A DNA stretch of 64,000 bases from GWE2-40-63 sp050251815 (GTDB lineage: Bacteria > Bacteroidota > Bacteroidia > Bacteroidales > SZUA-534), in assembly GCA_050251815.1 (NCBI GenBank), contig JBFWMB010000003.1, forward strand, positions 44,540 to 108,539, in the 5' to 3' direction. Of this stretch, positions 44,488 through 53,602 are shown piece by piece (within the stretch, counting starts at the first letter, position 1; every line of letters starts with the position of its first letter). Below the pieces are notes generated by a model, which saw nothing but the letters and a program-made list of their open reading frames with translations, was not told the origin of the DNA and did not search any database. Made by a program: the position numbers and the translations under genes.

Positions 44488-45615
44488 ATGAGTAATAAAG
44501 AATTGCCTAAAGGTTCGCTGATTAGTTTTATGTCGAATAAAGTTAAATTGCAGGGGGGTATCAATCTGGCCCAGGGCATTCCGGCTTTTGATCCGCCTAA
44601 GGAACTTATTGACATTTTACGGTTGATTGCCAACGATAATATTCATCAATACGCACCCGGCCGTGGCGTTTTTGGTTTACTTGAGCAACTGGCCAAATAC
44701 TATAAGCTTCCGCAGGAGCAGTTTCTTATGGTTAATGGGGCAACCGAAGCTATTTCCTTGTTATTCATCTACCTGCATAATCTGATTAAGGAAAAATTTT
44801 CTGTCCTGGCTTTCGATCCGGTGTACGAGAGTTATCACAACCTGGCACGTATATTTAATTTGCCATTTGTGGCTTATCCCAATGAATCGGTAATCGATGT
44901 TTCAAAAATTGAAGAAGAAATAAAAATAAATAAGGTCAAGATTATTCTACTAGCTTCACCCGGTAATCCTTTGGGTAAAGTTTATTCCCGGAACGAAATT
45001 GAATCGTTAATTGAACTTTCACTTAAGCATCAGGTTTATCTGATTTTCGATGCGGTTTATTCCGAATTGTATTTCGATGAGAAACCCTATTTGCCTGCCG
45101 ATAAAATCAATCCGTATTTGTTTTATGTAAACGCTTTTTCAAAACAGTTTTCTATTACCGGATGGCGTCTGGGTTACCTTATTGCCGATGCATCGCATAT
45201 GGATGCCCTTGCCCATGTGCACGACTACACCGGTTTGTGTGCTCCTTCACTCTTGCAAACAGCTCTGGCTGCTTATCTCGATAAATACAGTTTTGGACGT
45301 GATTATACCGACGAATTACGCGATAAACTAAAAGGGAACTACAACCAGTTAAAAGATGCGCTAAATACGCTGGGTTTTTCAGTTGTTTCTGCTCAAGGTG
45401 GGTATTTTGTATGGGCAATGCTTCCACCTGCTTTTACCGACGGATTCGATTTTGCCATGGCCTTGTACGACGAACAAAAAGTAGCCACCATTCCCGGAAT
45501 TCATTTTAGTGAGCAGGGCAAAAACTTTGTTCGGTTTAATATAGCCCGTCACCCATACGAAATAAGCATGGCCATCAGTAAGATTAAAACATTTATTAAG
45601 GGAAAAATGGCTTAA
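44488..45615 (+). CDS. PLP-dependent class I/II aminotransferase
   Basis: A 375-aa fold-type I aminotransferase. It has the substrate-loop start GINLAQGIPAFDPP, LLASPGNPLGKVYS, the PLP-ring Asp in LIFDAVYSELYFD and the Schiff-base Lys in NAFSKQFSITGWRLGY. Closest in style to methionine/aromatic or kynurenine-type aminotransferases; the amino donor cannot be decided. Its 3' end overlaps the convergent MerR gene by 4 bp. Confidence 0.85.
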   Translation: MSNKELPKGSLISFMSNKVKLQGGINLAQGIPAFDPPKELIDILRLIANDNIHQYAPGRGVFGLLEQLAKYYKLPQEQFLMVNGATEAISLLFIYLHNLIKEKFSVLAFDPVYESYHNLARIFNLPFVAYPNESVIDVSKIEEEIKINKVKIILLASPGNPLGKVYSRNEIESLIELSLKHQVYLIFDAVYSELYFDEKPYLPADKINPYLFYVNAFSKQFSITGWRLGYLIADASHMDALAHVHDYTGLCAPSLLQTALAAYLDKYSFGRDYTDELRDKLKGNYNQLKDALNTLGFSVVSAQGGYFVWAMLPPAFTDGFDFAMALYDEQKVATIPGIHFSEQGKNFVRFNIARHPYEISMAISKIKTFIKGKMA

Positions 45616-45953
45616 TCGCCCAGCGAATTTTTAACCTCAAGCAGCATTTGCTTTATGTTCTCGAGTGATTTTACCACCTCAAAATTATTGATGGTATCTT
45701 CGCGGTTTTCTTTCATTTTTTTACGGGCACCGTCTAAAGTCATACCGCGTTCCTTTACCAGATGAAAGATGATGTAAAAATTCTCAACGTCTTGTTTGGT
45801 AAATAAGCGGTTGCCTTTCTTGTTCCGTTTGGGCTTAATAATATCAAATTCCTTTTCCCAGAACCTTATTAACGATGTATTTACATCAAACATGGCAGCT
45901 ACTTCGCCAATGGTGTAAAAAAGCTTTTCTATTTTTTGTTCTTTGTAAGGCAT
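45612..45953 (-). CDS. MerR-family transcriptional regulator
   Basis: A 113-aa protein with an N-terminal MerR winged helix: LFYTIGEVAAMFDVNTSLIR, FWEKEFDIIKPKRNKKGNR, then FTKQDVENFYIIFHLVKERG and a short coiled-coil tail. There is no effector-binding domain, as in the small MerR-like proteins of Bacteroidota that sit beside M23 peptidase genes. It probably shares a transcript with the upstream CapA and M23 genes (gaps of 36 and 7 bp). Confidence 0.85.
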   Translation of the reverse strand: MPYKEQKIEKLFYTIGEVAAMFDVNTSLIRFWEKEFDIIKPKRNKKGNRLFTKQDVENFYIIFHLVKERGMTLDGARKKMKENREDTINNFEVVKSLENIKQMLLEVKNSLGD

Positions 45954-45989
45954 AGCTTATTTAATTGCAAGGGAAAGGTATTAAAAAAA

Positions 45990-47075
45990 CTACAACTTTT
46001 CAAGCCGTTTTTTTATTGTCCCCTCATCATTAATAATTAGTGGCGATTCGGGAAAATCAGTTTCGGTTAAATACTTAATCAATTTAACTGCTTTTTGACC
46101 GGAATCAATCTTTACCCCGCCATTTCCCGGTTGATGTGCTGAGTGTATCTGTCCTTCGATGAATTTACCCTGACTATCGGTTTTTAGTTCAATTAAGGGA
46201 GCAACTCCATTGGGACCTGATAGATTAAACCTTCCGTAAGTACAAAAATTGCCCAGACTATAGGCAATAAAACGGTCTTTGTATAAATCAACCGCCCGGG
46301 GAACATGGGGGCCATGTCCAAAAACCACATCGGCTCCGGCGTCAATCACCCGGCGGGCAAATTCATATACATTTCCCCGGTTTTCGCCATAAAAGGTTTC
46401 GTATTCACGTGTTACGTGCTGGTATTTACTTCCTTCGGCTCCTCCGTGAAAACTTACAATAACTATATCACAAATTTTATTCAGACTATCGACCAGGTAT
46501 TGGGCGTAAGCGTAGTCATTAATTCCAACTGTTCCTTTGTTAGGGGCAAAAGCTGCTACCCCATAGGTAATGTTGTTTTTTGTAAAGCGACTAATGGGAT
46601 GTTTAACCCATCCGGCATGATAAATTTGCAGGCTGTCTAAAATACTTACGGTGGATTGCCTTCCGGCATCTCCAAAATCACCGGAGTGATTGTTGGCCAG
46701 CGTAAGTATATCGAATCCGGCTTCTTTTAAGCAGCCGCCATACGATTCGGGCATCCTGAATGCATAACAAATGGTGGTATCTTTACAACGTTTCTCCAAA
46801 GGGGCATCATCCGACAGGCACCCTTCCAGATTTCCAACTGTTAAATCAGCTTGTTTTAACCAGGGCAGGGCAGGGCTGAGTAAAGCCAGACAATCGTTAT
46901 TTGGTGGCAAGTATTTTCGCGAGGGGAAATTGGTTCCAGGCATAATGTCGCCAACACCAATAATGGTAAGAGTATCAGTACAAAGCGAATTAGAAACAGT
47001 GGGTTGCTCTTGTCCAGCCAGGGAAAGATTCAGGCACAAAACTCCCCCAAAAAGAAAAGAAAGGATTTTACTCAT
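45990..47075 (-). CDS. CapA-family metallophosphatase-like protein
   Basis: A 361-aa secreted protein with signal peptide ending SLAGQ. CapA/PgsA motifs: TIIGVGDIMPGTNFP, TVGNLEGCLSD, LANNHSGDFGDAG, VSFHGGAEGSKYQ, VVFGHGPHVPRAV and AYSLGNF. The family is named for poly-gamma-glutamate capsule synthesis, but isolated members such as this have unknown roles. It lies 7 bp after the M23 peptidase gene. Confidence 0.85.
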   Translation of the reverse strand: MSKILSFLFGGVLCLNLSLAGQEQPTVSNSLCTDTLTIIGVGDIMPGTNFPSRKYLPPNNDCLALLSPALPWLKQADLTVGNLEGCLSDDAPLEKRCKDTTICYAFRMPESYGGCLKEAGFDILTLANNHSGDFGDAGRQSTVSILDSLQIYHAGWVKHPISRFTKNNITYGVAAFAPNKGTVGINDYAYAQYLVDSLNKICDIVIVSFHGGAEGSKYQHVTREYETFYGENRGNVYEFARRVIDAGADVVFGHGPHVPRAVDLYKDRFIAYSLGNFCTYGRFNLSGPNGVAPLIELKTDSQGKFIEGQIHSAHQPGNGGVKIDSGQKAVKLIKYLTETDFPESPLIINDEGTIKKRLEKL

Positions 47076-47082
47076 GATTTAA

Positions 47083-48054
47083 TTAATCGAAACTCATGTT
47101 CATGCGCGACGACACCGTGATTACCTCGTCGTATTGTTCCGGTGTTAAGTCGTTGTAATAGTAGTTAACCGGATTTTCGGTTTTGTTGTTTTTTCGCACT
47201 TCGTAGTGAAGGTGAGGTGCAGTAGAGCGACCGGTGTTCCCTACAGCTCCAATTAATTCGCCCCGTTTAATTTTTTGGCCTTCCTTTACATAAATGTCGT
47301 TCAGGTGGGCGTATAAAGTTTTGTAGCCAAAGCCGTGGTCAATAATAATTCGTTTGCCATAACCTCCCGGAGTGTAACCGGTTTTAATAATCTTACCGTC
47401 TCCCGTTGCGTACACTTCCGTGCCGGTTGGTGCAGTAAGGTCAATGCCTGTATGCATTTTTCTGGTTCGGTAAATAGGGTGAATGCGGTAACCATAACCC
47501 GATGCAAAACGGGTCAAATCTTTATCAGCAATGGGCGAAATAGCCGGAATCGAAGCCAGGAAAACCTCTTTTTCTTTGGCCAGTTCCACTACTTCCTCAT
47601 ACGATTTCCATTGCACGTCGAGCTGTTTTAATAACTGATCCAGTTTTTTTGAGGTTTCAATCACCAGTTCCGAATTGTTGTAGCCCTCAAGCTCTTTGTA
47701 GCGGTTAACACCACCAAATCCGGCCTCACGTTGGGCTTTTGAAATGGGTTCGGCCCCAAAAATTAAGCGGTAAATATTATCATCGCGTTCTTTTATCTGC
47801 TCCATGGTTTGCTCCATCAATTCCAGTTTTTTATTCAGGAATTCATATTGAGCCACCAATTGCTTGTTTTCTCTTTTTTGCTGACGCTCGCCGGGGGTAT
47901 CGAAAAATATGGATAAAATAAACAGCATGATTGCGGCTACAACTGAGATGGCAGCTACTTGCTTTAGGAATTTCAGGAATCTTTGTCCCCGGCTTAGTAC
48001 TATCTTTTCGTAACTTAAGCGTTCCGGATCAAATTTATATTTCGATTTTGGCAT
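47083..48054 (-). CDS. M23-family (LytM) metallopeptidase
   Basis: A 323-aa membrane-anchored protein: one N-terminal helix (about residues 31-50, AISVVAAIMLFILSIFF), a coiled coil (about 60-95) and a C-terminal LytM domain with intact zinc residues (KMHTGIDLTAPTG and HLHYEVRKN). It should cut peptide cross-links or regulate cell separation or shape. It heads the M23-capA-merR unit and is divergent from alaS. Confidence 0.9.
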   Translation of the reverse strand: MPKSKYKFDPERLSYEKIVLSRGQRFLKFLKQVAAISVVAAIMLFILSIFFDTPGERQQKRENKQLVAQYEFLNKKLELMEQTMEQIKERDDNIYRLIFGAEPISKAQREAGFGGVNRYKELEGYNNSELVIETSKKLDQLLKQLDVQWKSYEEVVELAKEKEVFLASIPAISPIADKDLTRFASGYGYRIHPIYRTRKMHTGIDLTAPTGTEVYATGDGKIIKTGYTPGGYGKRIIIDHGFGYKTLYAHLNDIYVKEGQKIKRGELIGAVGNTGRSTAPHLHYEVRKNNKTENPVNYYYNDLTPEQYDEVITVSSRMNMSFD

Positions 48055-48162
48055 CTTAAATCCGCATCTTTTTTATATATAGCGCTACAAATCTAAATGA
48101 AATAAATTAATTTTACAACCTTTTATAAAAAGGGTACTTACATTCAAGTTAAATATAGTAGT

Positions 48163-50781
48163 ATGAATTCTAGGGAGATAAGACAAAAGTTTAAGGATTT
48201 TTTTGCAAGCAAGCAGCATCAGGTAGTGGCCAGCGCACCTATGGTAATTAAGGACGATCCAACTTTAATGTTTACCAATGCGGGCATGAACCAGTTTAAA
48301 GATATCTTTTTAGGCAACTCACCGGTAAAATACCCAAGGGTTGCCAATGCACAAAAATGTTTGCGGGTTTCGGGCAAGCACAACGATTTGGAAGAGGTAG
48401 GGCACGACACATACCACCATACCATGTTCGAAATGTTGGGAAACTGGTCGTTTGGCGATTATTTTAAGGAAGATGCCATTAATTGGGCCTGGGAACTTTT
48501 GGTCGATGAGTTTGGCTTGTCGCCTGATCGGCTTTATGCCACTATTTTTGAAGGCGATGCCGAAGATAAGGTTGCCCTGGATGAAGAAGCCAAAAAACAA
48601 TGGAGCAAATTTTTGCCACAGGACAGGATTCTGACCGGAAATAAAAAGGACAACTTCTGGGAAATGGGCAATACCGGGCCTTGTGGACCCTGTTCTGAAA
48701 TTCACATTGATTTACGTTCCGACGAAGAACGGGCTAAAGTCGATGGAAAAACCCTGGTTAATAACGATCATCCCCAGGTGATTGAAATATGGAATCTGGT
48801 TTTTATCCAATACAATCGTAAAGCCGATGGTAAACTGGAATCACTGCCCAGCAAACACGTTGATACCGGAATGGGTTTCGAGCGTTTGTGTATGGCTTTG
48901 CAGGGCAAACAATCGAATTACGACACCGATGTGTTTCAACCCCTGATTCAAAAAATTGCTGAATTATCCGATGTAAAATATGGCGCTCAAAAGCAAAGCG
49001 ATGTGGCCATGCGGGTAATTGCAGATCACATCCGTACTATTGCTTTTGCAATTACCGACGGGCAACTCCCGTCAAACAACAAAGCCGGATATGTTATCCG
49101 GCGAATCCTGCGCAGGGCGGTGCGTTATGGTTTTACCTTCCTCGACCGAAAAGAACCTTTTATGTACCGCTTAATTCCTGTACTTATCGACACCATGGGC
49201 GAAGCTTATCCGGAACTAAAAGCTCAGCAAAACATCATCGAAAAAGTGATTCAGGAAGAAGAGAACTCGTTCCTGCGAACCTTAGCTACGGGAATAAAAT
49301 TATTGGATCAGCTTATTGAAAAAACCATTGCCGACGATTACAAGGTAGTCAGCGGTAAAGTAGCTTTTGAATTATACGACACCTACGGATTCCCGCTCGA
49401 TTTAACCCAGCTTATTTTAAAAGAGCACGGATTAATAGTAAACCGCAAGGAGTTCGACGAAGCCATGAACGAGCAAAAGGAACGTTCACGTTCGGCCGCT
49501 ACGCTCGAAACCGACGATTGGGTAGAAGTGGCTATGGACGATAAAGCCGAGTTTATTGGTTACGATTATACCGAAGCCGACATTCATATTACCAAATACC
49601 GTAAAGTGTCGGCTAAAACCGGCGATTTGTACCAGTTGGTTTTCAATATAACGCCTTTTTATGCCGAAGGTGGTGGTCAGGTTGGCGATACCGGCTACAT
49701 TGAAGCTGATGGAAAAAAATATTCCATTATTGATGTTAAAAAGGAACACAACCAAATCATTCATCTGGTAAAGGAATTGCCCGAAGATACCGGTTTTGCT
49801 TTTAAAGCCGTGGTAAGCGCAAATAAACGATTGGCGACCCAATGCAACCACTCGGCCACTCACTTATTGCATCATGCCTTGCGCCAGGTGCTCGGAAAAC
49901 ATGTGGAGCAAAAGGGTTCCTTGGTTACTCCCGAATACCTGCGTTTCGATTTTAGTCATTTTCAAAAGCTTACACCCGAAGAACTGGCCGAAGTAGAAAA
50001 AAGGGTGAATCAAAAGATTCGTGAAAACATTTCGTTGGACGAGAAACGCGAGATTCCTATCGAGAAAGCCCGAGAAATGGGAGCTATGGCCCTTTTTGGC
50101 GAAAAATACGGCGATGTGGTACGGGTAATTAAGTTTGGCGAATCAGTGGAACTTTGTGGCGGAACTCATGTGAATGCAACCGGGCAGCTGGGATTGTTTA
50201 AAATAACCTCCGAAAGCTCTATTGCCGCTGGTATTCGCAGGATTGAAGCGGTTACCGCTTACGAAGCCGAGAAATACGTAAATTCCCGTTTAAATACCCT
50301 TCAAGGAATTACCGAATTGGTAAAAAGCAACAAGAACCTGCTGGCCGACATCGAGAAACTTATTGCTGAAAACCAGACGTTAAGCAAACAAGTGGAACAG
50401 TTTAGTAAAGATGCGGCTAAAATTGTAAAAGCCGCGCTGAAAGATTCGATAAAGGAAATCAACGGACTGAATACCATTTTTGCAAAAGTGGAGGTAGTCT
50501 CGGCTGCCGATTTAAAGGATATTGCTTTTCAGTTAAAGGGCGAATTGAACAACCTGTTCCTGGTGCTGGGTGCCGAAATCGACGGAAAAGCCAATCTGGC
50601 GGTAATGATTTCAGATAATCTGGTCGATGAACGCAGTTTAAATGCCGGTGCTATTATCCGCGACATTTCGAAAGAGATTCAAGGCGGTGGTGGCGGACAG
50701 GCCTTTTTTGCCACAGCCGGTGGTAAAAATCCCCTGGGTATTGATGCTGCTATTGAAAGGGCAAAAGCATTTATAAAATAA
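48163..50781 (+). CDS. alaS: Alanine-tRNA ligase
   Basis: An 872-aa class II synthetase, full length. The catalytic core is at the N-terminus (PTLMFTNAGMNQFKDIFLG, ARVSGKHNDLEEVG, HVDTGMGFERL). The editing domain has HSATHLLHHALRQVLG and CGGTHVNATG, and the C-terminal C-Ala domain has GGGGGQAFFATAGGKNP. It charges tRNA-Ala and is single copy in most bacteria. A terminator follows. Confidence 0.97.
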   Translation: MNSREIRQKFKDFFASKQHQVVASAPMVIKDDPTLMFTNAGMNQFKDIFLGNSPVKYPRVANAQKCLRVSGKHNDLEEVGHDTYHHTMFEMLGNWSFGDYFKEDAINWAWELLVDEFGLSPDRLYATIFEGDAEDKVALDEEAKKQWSKFLPQDRILTGNKKDNFWEMGNTGPCGPCSEIHIDLRSDEERAKVDGKTLVNNDHPQVIEIWNLVFIQYNRKADGKLESLPSKHVDTGMGFERLCMALQGKQSNYDTDVFQPLIQKIAELSDVKYGAQKQSDVAMRVIADHIRTIAFAITDGQLPSNNKAGYVIRRILRRAVRYGFTFLDRKEPFMYRLIPVLIDTMGEAYPELKAQQNIIEKVIQEEENSFLRTLATGIKLLDQLIEKTIADDYKVVSGKVAFELYDTYGFPLDLTQLILKEHGLIVNRKEFDEAMNEQKERSRSAATLETDDWVEVAMDDKAEFIGYDYTEADIHITKYRKVSAKTGDLYQLVFNITPFYAEGGGQVGDTGYIEADGKKYSIIDVKKEHNQIIHLVKELPEDTGFAFKAVVSANKRLATQCNHSATHLLHHALRQVLGKHVEQKGSLVTPEYLRFDFSHFQKLTPEELAEVEKRVNQKIRENISLDEKREIPIEKAREMGAMALFGEKYGDVVRVIKFGESVELCGGTHVNATGQLGLFKITSESSIAAGIRRIEAVTAYEAEKYVNSRLNTLQGITELVKSNKNLLADIEKLIAENQTLSKQVEQFSKDAAKIVKAALKDSIKEINGLNTIFAKVEVVSAADLKDIAFQLKGELNNLFLVLGAEIDGKANLAVMISDNLVDERSLNAGAIIRDISKEIQGGGGGQAFFATAGGKNPLGIDAAIERAKAFIK

Positions 50782-50796
50782 ATTTTTATGATACAG

Positions 50797-50834
50797 TAAA
50801 AAAGGATGCCGGATTTAATCAGCATCCTTTTTTA
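50797..50834 (+). terminator. Intrinsic terminator after alaS
   Basis: AAAAAAGGATGC / GCATCCTTTTTT with a 12-nt loop; A-tract and T-tract make it work in both directions. Confidence 0.85.
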
Positions 50835-50876
50835 GTAAGTATTATACGCATAAACGGAACCGAAGCTGCGTTGGGG

Positions 50877-51239
50877 TTATTCATCGCGATGAACTGTTTC
50901 CAAAGCAAAAGCAGGCAAACAAACGGCTACATATTCAGCGCCACCTTCGTAAGGACTGGTATATTGTACCCATTCCCCTTTTCCAATCAGAATGGCCTGC
51001 CCGGCTTTTACATCGAACGCCGATTCCCGGGTTTTCACATTCAGGCATCCGTTTAAAACCACCGTGTATTCATCAAATTCGGGCGTTTGTCCGGGTTCTA
51101 TCCATCCTTGCGGACTGGTCATTTTGGCTATGCTCACCTCGTGCGTTTGGCTGTTTACCCGGCCAAAAAACTCTTCAATCCGTTTGGGTTTGTTTCCAGC
51201 TGCTTCAACCAGCGATGGACTTTTAATAAGTTGTATCAT
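50877..51239 (-). CDS. Small cupin-domain protein
   Basis: A 120-aa single-domain cupin. It contains the metal-motif region TPEFDEYTVVLNGCLNVKTR (His replaced in motif 1) and the second strand pair DVKAGQAILIGKGEWVQY, PYEGGAEYVAVCLP. It may bind a small ligand or act as an isomerase/dioxygenase; no substrate can be named. Monocistronic and convergent with alaS. Confidence 0.75.
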   Translation of the reverse strand: MIQLIKSPSLVEAAGNKPKRIEEFFGRVNSQTHEVSIAKMTSPQGWIEPGQTPEFDEYTVVLNGCLNVKTRESAFDVKAGQAILIGKGEWVQYTSPYEGGAEYVAVCLPAFALETVHRDE

Positions 51240-51604
51240 ATCTTTTGTTTTTAGGTAAGGATGCTCAAAAATAAAAAGATTTTTTAAGGAATCGGATAAT
51301 GGCTGGCTGTTTTCAGTTATTGAATTTATTGATTCCGAAGTTTCAACTAAAAACAGTTTCTACCTCATAATTACTTCAATGGCTATAAAAAAATCTGATA
51401 GATCATATGGTTTCAAAGTGAATGAGTGCACCATTTACTCTTTTTTTATTAGACACTTTTTATGGAATTTAACATAACAGATATTGGTCTGATTTTTTTT
51501 TAATTTTTTTTATTGCTGATTTACTGTTTATTATGCAAATATAAATGCCAATTGTTGGTTTTTAAGTGATTATGTTTTTGTGTTTTTGGAATAAATAATA
51601 AACA

Positions 51605-51615
51605 ACCAAATAGTT
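51605..51615 (+). promoter_or_regulatory. Shared element ACCAAATAGTT upstream of the LytTR gene
   Basis: The same 11 bases recur in reverse complement inside the inverted repeat at 52109-52125 before the first precursor, and with one inserted base at 53577-53589 before the second. It lies in the -33 region of the LytTR promoter. A candidate regulator site. Confidence 0.4.
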
Positions 51616-51629
51616 ATAGTAAGTAAAGC

Positions 51630-51637
51630 TACTTTTG
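51630..51637 (+). promoter_or_regulatory. -7 promoter box for the LytTR gene
   Basis: TACTTTTG matches TAnnTTTG, 16 bp before the ATG at 51653. Confidence 0.5.
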
Positions 51638-51652
51638 TAAAATGCAACCAAA

Positions 51653-52018
51653 ATGAAAAATGATTTTTCTTTTCAGAATGGGAAAAAGATTGCAGTACAG
51701 CAGCGTAGCATTATTTATTGGTGTGAAATAGAAAAGATAGTTTATCTGAAATGTGACTGCTACCTAACCTCACTTATTCTAAGTAGTGGTGAAAAAATAA
51801 CCGTCTCAAGACTCTTAAAAAACTTTGAAGTAGAATTGGAAAATTTTGGCTTTGTTCGTGCAAATAGATCTTTTCTGATTAATATGGCTCATGTTAAAAG
51901 ATTCCTGGGGGGTACAAAAAGAATAGTAGAATTAACGAATGGGGAAGTAATTTGTGTATCAAGAAGAAATGTGTTTAAGTTTAAGGATTACCTTTTATTT
52001 AATCAAAAGTGCCTTTAA
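51653..52018 (+). CDS. Stand-alone LytTR DNA-binding protein
   Basis: A 121-aa protein consisting almost only of a LytTR domain: EIEKIVYLKCDCYLTSLIL, then KNFEVELENFGFVRANRSFL, INMAHVKRF and LTNGEVICVSRRN. There is no receiver or membrane sensor domain. LytTR proteins often control bacteriocin and other secreted-peptide genes. It precedes the first precursor by 160 bp on the same strand, and a shared sequence element lies upstream of both, so it is probably the cluster regulator and may control itself. Confidence 0.85.
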   Translation: MKNDFSFQNGKKIAVQQRSIIYWCEIEKIVYLKCDCYLTSLILSSGEKITVSRLLKNFEVELENFGFVRANRSFLINMAHVKRFLGGTKRIVELTNGEVICVSRRNVFKFKDYLLFNQKCL

Positions 52019-52108
52019 TTAGGATAAACTTACCTCTTATTAGATAATTGGAAGTTTATCAATCACGAAGAAATGATTGTGCTAATTTTAAATTGTCCAA
52101 AAAAATGG

Positions 52109-52125
52109 TACCAAACTATTTGGTA
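52109..52125. promoter_or_regulatory. Inverted repeat upstream of the first precursor gene
   Basis: TACCAAA-CTA-TTTGGTA, perfect 7-bp arms, 3-bp spacer, about 55 bp before the precursor ATG. It contains the reverse complement of the 11-mer at 51605-51615. Confidence 0.5.
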
Positions 52126-52178
52126 AGTGAAAGGTGACGCCACTATAAATGCAGCCAATAATTTTAAGTTTTATTAAT

Positions 52179-52331
52179 ATGAATAAGAAAGTTATTAAAT
52201 ATGTAGATCGTTTATTAACAGATGAAATGAAAAACCTAAAAGGGGGTAATGCTTTAGCTGAATATACGTGTAAAAGAACCTGTTAACTTTGTGTGTGTGG
52301 TTTCTCGGTTGGAGTAAGTAATCCTAGCTAA
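52179..52331 (+). pseudogene. Double-glycine RiPP precursor interrupted by an in-frame TAA
   Basis: ATG at 52179 gives a 35-aa peptide: leader with VDRLLTDEMKNLKGG (GG at residues 22-23), then NALAEYTCKRTC and TAA at 52284-52286. Directly after that stop the same frame reads LCVCGFSVGVSNPS and stops at 52329-52331. The continuation restores a CxC motif followed by ten residues, the same spacing as the C-terminal CTCTGIEKPGLET of the two other precursors (positions 53603 and 53884). It therefore looks like a precursor of about 50 residues broken by one nonsense change. Alternatively the 35-aa form, with Cys at 31 and 35, is functional. Codon use is AT-rich, like the rest of the cluster. Confidence 0.6.
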
Positions 52332-52462
52332 ATGTTGGATAATGGACTGTTTTAATCTTTCCAAAAGTTAGATATTAAATAGCTATGTAAATGATTCAAA
52401 TGATAATGGGAGAGTTAGTATAATTTCGACTTTAGTCGTTTAGTAATGAAAAACAAATTAAA

Positions 52463-53512
52463 ATGAGAAGGAATATATTTATTTTAACATTTCTACTAGT
52501 GTCAGGCTTTATTAACGGGCAAAATTGTAATTGTATAGAAAACTTTGATTATTTGAAAGCTAAAATTGAGAATGATTACGCTGGGTTTTCTGATAAAGTT
52601 AACAGTTCAACAAAAACTGAATATGACCAATTAACTAGTTTTTATAGAAAAAGAGCAGAAGTAACTACTACAACCCAACGTTGTATGTTACTAATGGAAG
52701 ACTGGTTAATGTATTTTCAGGACAAGCACTTATCTATTTCTGCAGAGTTAAATATCTATTGGACATTCAAGGAAATAGATTCAACTACATTGTTATTTCG
52801 GATTCCAGACTTTTCCTGGGATTCCAAACCAATTATTGATAGTTTAATCCGGACTAATTATGATTTAATAACTAGAACTCCGATTTTAATTATTGACTTG
52901 CGTGGAAATGGTGGTGGAATAGATTACAGTTATTTACAATTACTACCCTTTTTATATACACAACCTTATGAGTCAAAAGGGGTAGAGTGGTTGGCATCTA
53001 AAGGAAATATTGAACATTTTGAAAATGCTCTTAAGAATGGAAATATAAGAAAAGGGGGTGAAGAAAATGTGAAATATTTAATTAGTCTAATGAAAGCGAA
53101 CCAAGGAAGTTTTTTAGCAACAGAAGATACAAAAACGGACACAGTAAGGTATGATAGCGTATTCAAGTATCCTCAAAGAATAGGTTTAATTGTTAATGAT
53201 TTTTGTGCTAGTAGTTGTGAACAGTTTATTTTAGCCGGGAAACATAGTACCAGAACAACTGTTTTTGGTACAAATACATTAGGAGTTCTTGATTATTCAA
53301 ATTCTGTTCCAGTTTCATTACCCATGGAAAATATAGTATTAAGATACCCTATGACCAGATCACAGAGATTGCCTGAATACGCGATAGACAACATAGGTAT
53401 AGAGCCTGATGTAAGAATTAATTTGCCTGACAATTTGAATTTACAAAGTAATGTAGATGAATGGGTATTGTTTGTAAAAGAATATTTAGAAAATGAATTA
53501 GAGAAAGAATAA
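52463..53512 (+). CDS. Secreted S41-peptidase-like protein in the RiPP cluster
   Basis: A 349-aa protein with signal peptide ending GFINGQ. The S41 core follows: PILIIDLRGNGGGIDYS, then IGLIVNDFCASSCEQFILAGK, where the second Ser of ASSCE is in the nucleophile position (about residue 250), and FGTNTLGVLDYSN. In classical tail-specific proteases the Lys general base sits in the GxKTxG motif; here that place is Asn (GTNTLG). It may use another mechanism or be inactive. Encoded between the first and second precursors. It could trim the peptide in the periplasm, or give immunity by degrading it; both are inference. AT-rich. Confidence 0.8.
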   Translation: MRRNIFILTFLLVSGFINGQNCNCIENFDYLKAKIENDYAGFSDKVNSSTKTEYDQLTSFYRKRAEVTTTTQRCMLLMEDWLMYFQDKHLSISAELNIYWTFKEIDSTTLLFRIPDFSWDSKPIIDSLIRTNYDLITRTPILIIDLRGNGGGIDYSYLQLLPFLYTQPYESKGVEWLASKGNIEHFENALKNGNIRKGGEENVKYLISLMKANQGSFLATEDTKTDTVRYDSVFKYPQRIGLIVNDFCASSCEQFILAGKHSTRTTVFGTNTLGVLDYSNSVPVSLPMENIVLRYPMTRSQRLPEYAIDNIGIEPDVRINLPDNLNLQSNVDEWVLFVKEYLENELEKE

Positions 53513-53602
53513 CATGTTTAAAGTTTCGCTGAGTAGAAATCGCAGAATCATTTGAATAATCAATAATTTATTTTTAACCAAATCTAGTTTAAACTTTATA
53601 TT

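Larger units (their letters stand above)
51240..51652. other. AT-rich intergenic region at the left edge of the RiPP island
   Basis: There is no credible gene. It is T-rich (several T8-T9 runs) and contains the LytTR-gene promoter box at 51630-51637 and the shared 11-mer at 51605-51615. It marks a clear drop in GC relative to alaS. Confidence 0.5.

Noticed and set aside
52284..52286. Recoding (selenocysteine-type) at the stop in precursor 1
   Set aside because: The codon is TAA, not TGA, and there is no sign of a recoding element; a nonsense mutation is simpler.
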